8,293 nucleotides of DNA from an uncultured Gammaproteobacteria bacterium (lineage in GTDB: Bacteria; Pseudomonadota; Gammaproteobacteria; Pseudomonadales; Azotimanducaceae_A), in the NCBI GenBank assembly GCA_913049565.1, contig CAJWZG010000124.1:1-8293 (forward strand), in the 5' to 3' direction. The notes under the pieces are model-generated. The model was not told where the DNA came from. It saw nothing but the letters and a program-made list of their open reading frames with translations, and did not search any database. Positions 6,890 through 8,293 of this stretch are shown in pieces; position 1 is the stretch's first letter, and each line of letters starts with the position of its first letter. The position numbers were made by a program, and so were the translations under genes.

Positions 6890-7596
6890 TAATCTTCAAT
6901 GAGTGCATTCTCGAACATTCGATTCAGTGGAGATGTAATGTAACCCAGCAAAGTGCGACTCCCTGTTTTCACCAACACGTCAGCGGGCATTCCTGGAACC
7001 AGTTCATAACCACCCAATAGCATCATGTCATTTTCGAAGAGCTCTACTTTTGCCTCGAAATAAGTACTACCGTTAGTTTCGTCGACCATTGCATCAGCAG
7101 AGATTTTCTTGATGGACCCTTCGATTCTCCCATATTTTGATGCATCATAAGCAGTTAAAGAAATTTGAACTTCCTGCCCTAATGCTAGATAGGCAATGTC
7201 TTTAGGATCAATGTTTGCCTCAATTATTAGATCTGAACCCGTTGGTACTATTTCTGCTAGCACGTCTCCTGTGTTCACGTATGCGTCATCTGTCACATAA
7301 TTGATTTGATTAATGACGCCGTCTACAGTTAAAGTTTTAGTTGTACTATATGCGGTTCCTGCATCTTCTTTTACTATAGAATTACCTAAAACTCCAGCCG
7401 CACCATCTGTCCATATTGGCAAAAAACCTGTTGTTCCTGTTCCGGTTGCTCCACTGTCTACAAAAGTAAGTACAAAATCTTTTATATCGCCAATTTTATA
7501 GTTTTTTGTAGCACCGCTGTCGTCTATATCGGTGCCAATTAGCTTATCTTCCAGATTTATAGTATTATCTATGTTGTACGTGCGTATTCTAGCCAT
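6889..7596 (-). CDS. Chimeric ORF: phage tail-fibre-like N-terminus joined to HlyD-family adaptor C-terminus
   Basis: One open frame of 235 codons joins two unrelated proteins. Residues 1 to about 90 look like marine-phage virion proteins: MARIRTYNIDNTINLEDKLI, GTDIDDSGATKNYKIGDI, then the tail-fibre-like GTGTTGFLPIWTDGAAGVLG. Residues from about 91 to 235 are the C-terminal beta-barrel/lipoyl end of an HlyD-type membrane fusion protein: VDGVINQINYVTDD, TGDVLAEIVPTGSDLIIEA, GQEVQISLTAYDASKYG, YELVPGMPADVLVKTGSRTL and LGYITSPLNRMFENALIED. A normal HlyD adaptor is about 430-470 residues with a membrane anchor and a long coiled coil; both are missing. The phage start has no Shine-Dalgarno, only TAAAAAATG with the upstream stop three bases away. 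The HlyD end precedes the methyltransferase and tolC as expected for a type I secretion operon. The protein is unlikely to work as written. Confidence 0.85.
   Translation of the reverse strand: MARIRTYNIDNTINLEDKLIGTDIDDSGATKNYKIGDIKDFVLTFVDSGATGTGTTGFLPIWTDGAAGVLGNSIVKEDAGTAYSTTKTLTVDGVINQINYVTDDAYVNTGDVLAEIVPTGSDLIIEANIDPKDIAYLALGQEVQISLTAYDASKYGRIEGSIKKISADAMVDETNGSTYFEAKVELFENDMMLLGGYELVPGMPADVLVKTGSRTLLGYITSPLNRMFENALIED
7312..7330 (-). other. Junction between bacterial HlyD sequence and phage-like sequence
   Basis: The switch falls at the codons for TVDGVI (residues 90-95 of the chimeric ORF). This string fits both parents: phage tail repeats often read LTVDG, and HlyD adaptors read SPVDGV at this point. 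The exact crossover therefore cannot be placed within about 10-15 bases. Short shared sequence at the join is typical of assembly or amplification chimeras and of microhomology-driven recombination. Confidence 0.7.
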
Positions 7597-7599
7597 TTT

Positions 7600-7854
7600 T
7601 TAGGTTGTTTTATAGTTTTTTGAGCCTTCTCGCTTAGTGCCTAGCCCGTCGTTGCCTCTATTTGCCTTTACAGACTTAAATTTTCTTGTTTTGTGGTCAA
7701 AATCTCTACCTTCGACCTTTACGCCTGCTTTTATAGCTGCTCTTCGCATTCTTTGGTTCTCTGCGCGCTTAGCTTTTCGGCTAGGGGAGTTAGCATATGC
7801 AAGATCTCGGGCTGCTTTTGCCCTTTTTGCTGCCGGTGAAAGTTGTTGTCTCAT
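7600..7854 (-). CDS. Small, strongly basic phage-type protein
   Basis: This 84-residue protein contains 25 lysine or arginine residues against 7 aspartate or glutamate, and no cysteine. The N-terminal half (about 1-45) is a basic, alanine-rich, probably helical stretch. The C-terminal half has the compact motif GRDFDHKTRKF (49-59) followed by NRGNDGLGTKREG (65-77). From memory, small proteins of this look occur among structural genes of marine phages, but I cannot verify this. Nucleic-acid binding or virion packaging is an inference from charge only. Its stop is three bases before the start of the tail-fibre-like gene, so the two are probably co-transcribed. There is no clear Shine-Dalgarno before the ATG at 7854. 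At about 47% G+C it is richer than the phage sequence on both sides. Confidence 0.75.
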   Translation of the reverse strand: MRQQLSPAAKRAKAARDLAYANSPSRKAKRAENQRMRRAAIKAGVKVEGRDFDHKTRKFKSVKANRGNDGLGTKREGSKNYKTT

Positions 7855-7918
7855 ACTCTGTATGATTACGTTGTTTTATATTTATTTAAAAAAACGCGAC
7901 ACTAGCCCGTTACTATTA

Positions 7919-7926
7919 TATAAATA
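7919..7926 (+). promoter_or_regulatory. Possible T4-type late promoter box
   Basis: TATAAATA is an exact match to the late promoter box of T4-like phages and would direct transcription rightwards through the GC-rich island. In sequence this AT-rich an eight-base match can easily arise by chance, and nothing shows that the phage is T4-like. Confidence 0.22.
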
Positions 7927-8029
7927 AGAACCTAATGTCATATAAAATGTTATCAGATATATGGAAGTTACGGGTTGTGCTATACATATAATATATTTAA
8001 TAAAAAAATAAAAGTCACTTTCTTTTGAC

Positions 8030-8190
8030 CAGCCCCCCTGTTGTTTGTTTCGTTTTGCGGATCGTTCCGGGTTTCCAGGGCCGGGATCGGGATCCTGTGC
8101 GACTATGCTGCGACTAATTTTCTGCTAGGATTTGGGCTTTTGCTGGGATCCTGCGAGCGGCAGCGTAGCAGCGCGGAGCGCAAGCGTATA
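8030..8190. ncRNA. GC-rich island, possible structured RNA or phage cis element
   Basis: The segment stands out sharply from its flanks in G+C. It contains GGGATCCTG twice (8089-8097 and 8145-8153) and TGCGACTA twice at an 11-bp spacing (8098-8105, 8109-8116). AGCG occurs five times at 6-8 base steps (8156, 8162, 8170, 8177, 8183). Possible pairings are CTGCTA 8122-8127 with TAGCAG 8166-8171, and CTGC 8151-8154 with GCAG 8160-8163. It does not fold as a tRNA by eye and has no coding frame of interest. The strand is unknown. Confidence 0.3.
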
Positions 8191-8201
8191 GCATTTACAA
8201 C

Positions 8202-8221
8202 CTAGATACGAAGTGTATTAG
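8202..8221 (+). other. Small hairpin at the right edge of the GC-rich island
   Basis: CTA (8202-8204) and ATAC (8206-8209) pair with GTAT (8215-8218) and TAG (8219-8221), leaving one bulged G and the loop GAAGT. The hairpin is followed by A/T-rich sequence but no clean T-run, so it is at best a weak terminator or the end of a longer RNA structure. Confidence 0.3.
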
Positions 8222-8251
8222 ATAATATAAGTGAATATAAAAATAAATAAC

Positions 8252-8293
8252 ATGACTTCTAAAATATTTCCACATACTAAAACATATTTCAAA
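8252..8293 (+). CDS. Possible start of a rightward phage gene, cut by the window edge
   Basis: An ATG at 8252 opens a frame (MTSKIFPHTKTYFK) that stays open to the end of the window. The 14 codons are too few to judge. The A-rich sequence before it (AAAATAAATAAC) lacks a Shine-Dalgarno but resembles the leader of the other phage-like genes here. It would be divergent from the small basic gene. Confidence 0.25.
   Translation, partial: MTSKIFPHTKTYFK

Larger units (their letters stand above)
7855..8251. other. Long AT-rich intergenic region of the phage-like part with a GC-rich core
   Basis: About 400 bases without a convincing gene separate the small basic protein (minus strand) from a possible rightward ORF at 8252. 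By hand count 7861-8020 is about 23% G+C, 8041-8190 about 56%, and 8191-8293 about 22%. The AT-rich left side holds CATATA/TATATG arms (7939-7964 area) and several TATA-like strings. The likely content is divergent promoters plus a structured element, which makes this a probable transcriptional divide of the phage. Confidence 0.6.

Noticed and set aside
7605..7880. Repeated TTGTTTTATA at 7605-7614 and 7871-7880
   Set aside because: Ten-base AT-rich matches are expected by chance here, and the first copy is largely coding sequence of the basic protein.
7637..7927. Plus-strand ORF of 96 codons across the small basic phage gene
   Set aside because: It is the complement of the basic gene and extends into AT-rich spacer; the opposite strand has the recognisable motif and the tight spacing to its neighbour.
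8041..8190. tRNA or tmRNA in the GC-rich island
   Set aside because: I could not find a GTTCGA-type T-arm, a seven-base anticodon loop with stem, or matching acceptor ends on either strand by eye.
1..8293. CRISPR array, insertion sequence or integrase attachment site
   Set aside because: No regularly spaced repeats, transposase or integrase motifs, or tRNA-end duplications were seen on either strand.

Overview
The window reads as two unlike pieces of DNA joined near position 7315-7330. Positions 1 to about 7310 look like a chromosomal surface-polysaccharide and secretion locus of a Gram-negative proteobacterium, probably a gammaproteobacterium. The evidence is the outer-membrane TolC-type protein, a type I secretion adaptor and Gmd/Rmd nucleotide-sugar enzymes. 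The genus cannot be told. Hand counts of short blocks give roughly 55% G+C in tolC, 49% in the methyltransferase gene, 42% in the adaptor fragment and 36% just past the join. From about 7330 to the end the sequence looks like phage, with compact genes, no clear Shine-Dalgarno sequences, and very AT-rich spacers.

Plus strand, 1-3944: the 3' end of a membrane-protein gene (2-589) overlaps by ATGA a GT4 glycosyltransferase gene (586-1803). After a 200-bp gap with a 20-bp tandem repeat and a good RBS come gmd (GTG start, 2004-3038) and rmd (3051-3944). Gmd and Rmd together would convert GDP-D-mannose to GDP-D-rhamnose, and the GT4 enzyme could be one of its users. A convergent 109-bp gap without a recognisable terminator ends this block.

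Minus strand, read right to left, 7320-4054: the C-terminal third of an HlyD-family membrane fusion protein, a class I SAM methyltransferase of TylF/Methyltransf_24 type, a TolC-family outer-membrane protein, and a 171-residue protein of unknown function whose GTG start overlaps the tolC stop. This looks like the 3' part of a type I secretion operon with a methyltransferase gene in the middle. That gene lies between two copies of an 11-bp sequence.

Phage-like part, 7320-8293: the HlyD fragment continues in frame into the N-terminus of a tail-fibre-like phage protein, so the 235-residue ORF is a chimera, either an assembly artefact or an illegitimate recombination product. Upstream of it on the minus strand are a small, very basic phage-type protein and a 400-bp spacer. 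The spacer has about 23% G+C apart from a 150-bp island of about 56% G+C, which may be a structured RNA or phage regulatory element. A possible rightward gene begins at 8252 and runs off the end.

Most of the window is recognisable biology. The parts worth a second look are the chimeric junction, the GC island, the methyltransferase between the two secretion genes, and the unknown protein downstream of tolC.
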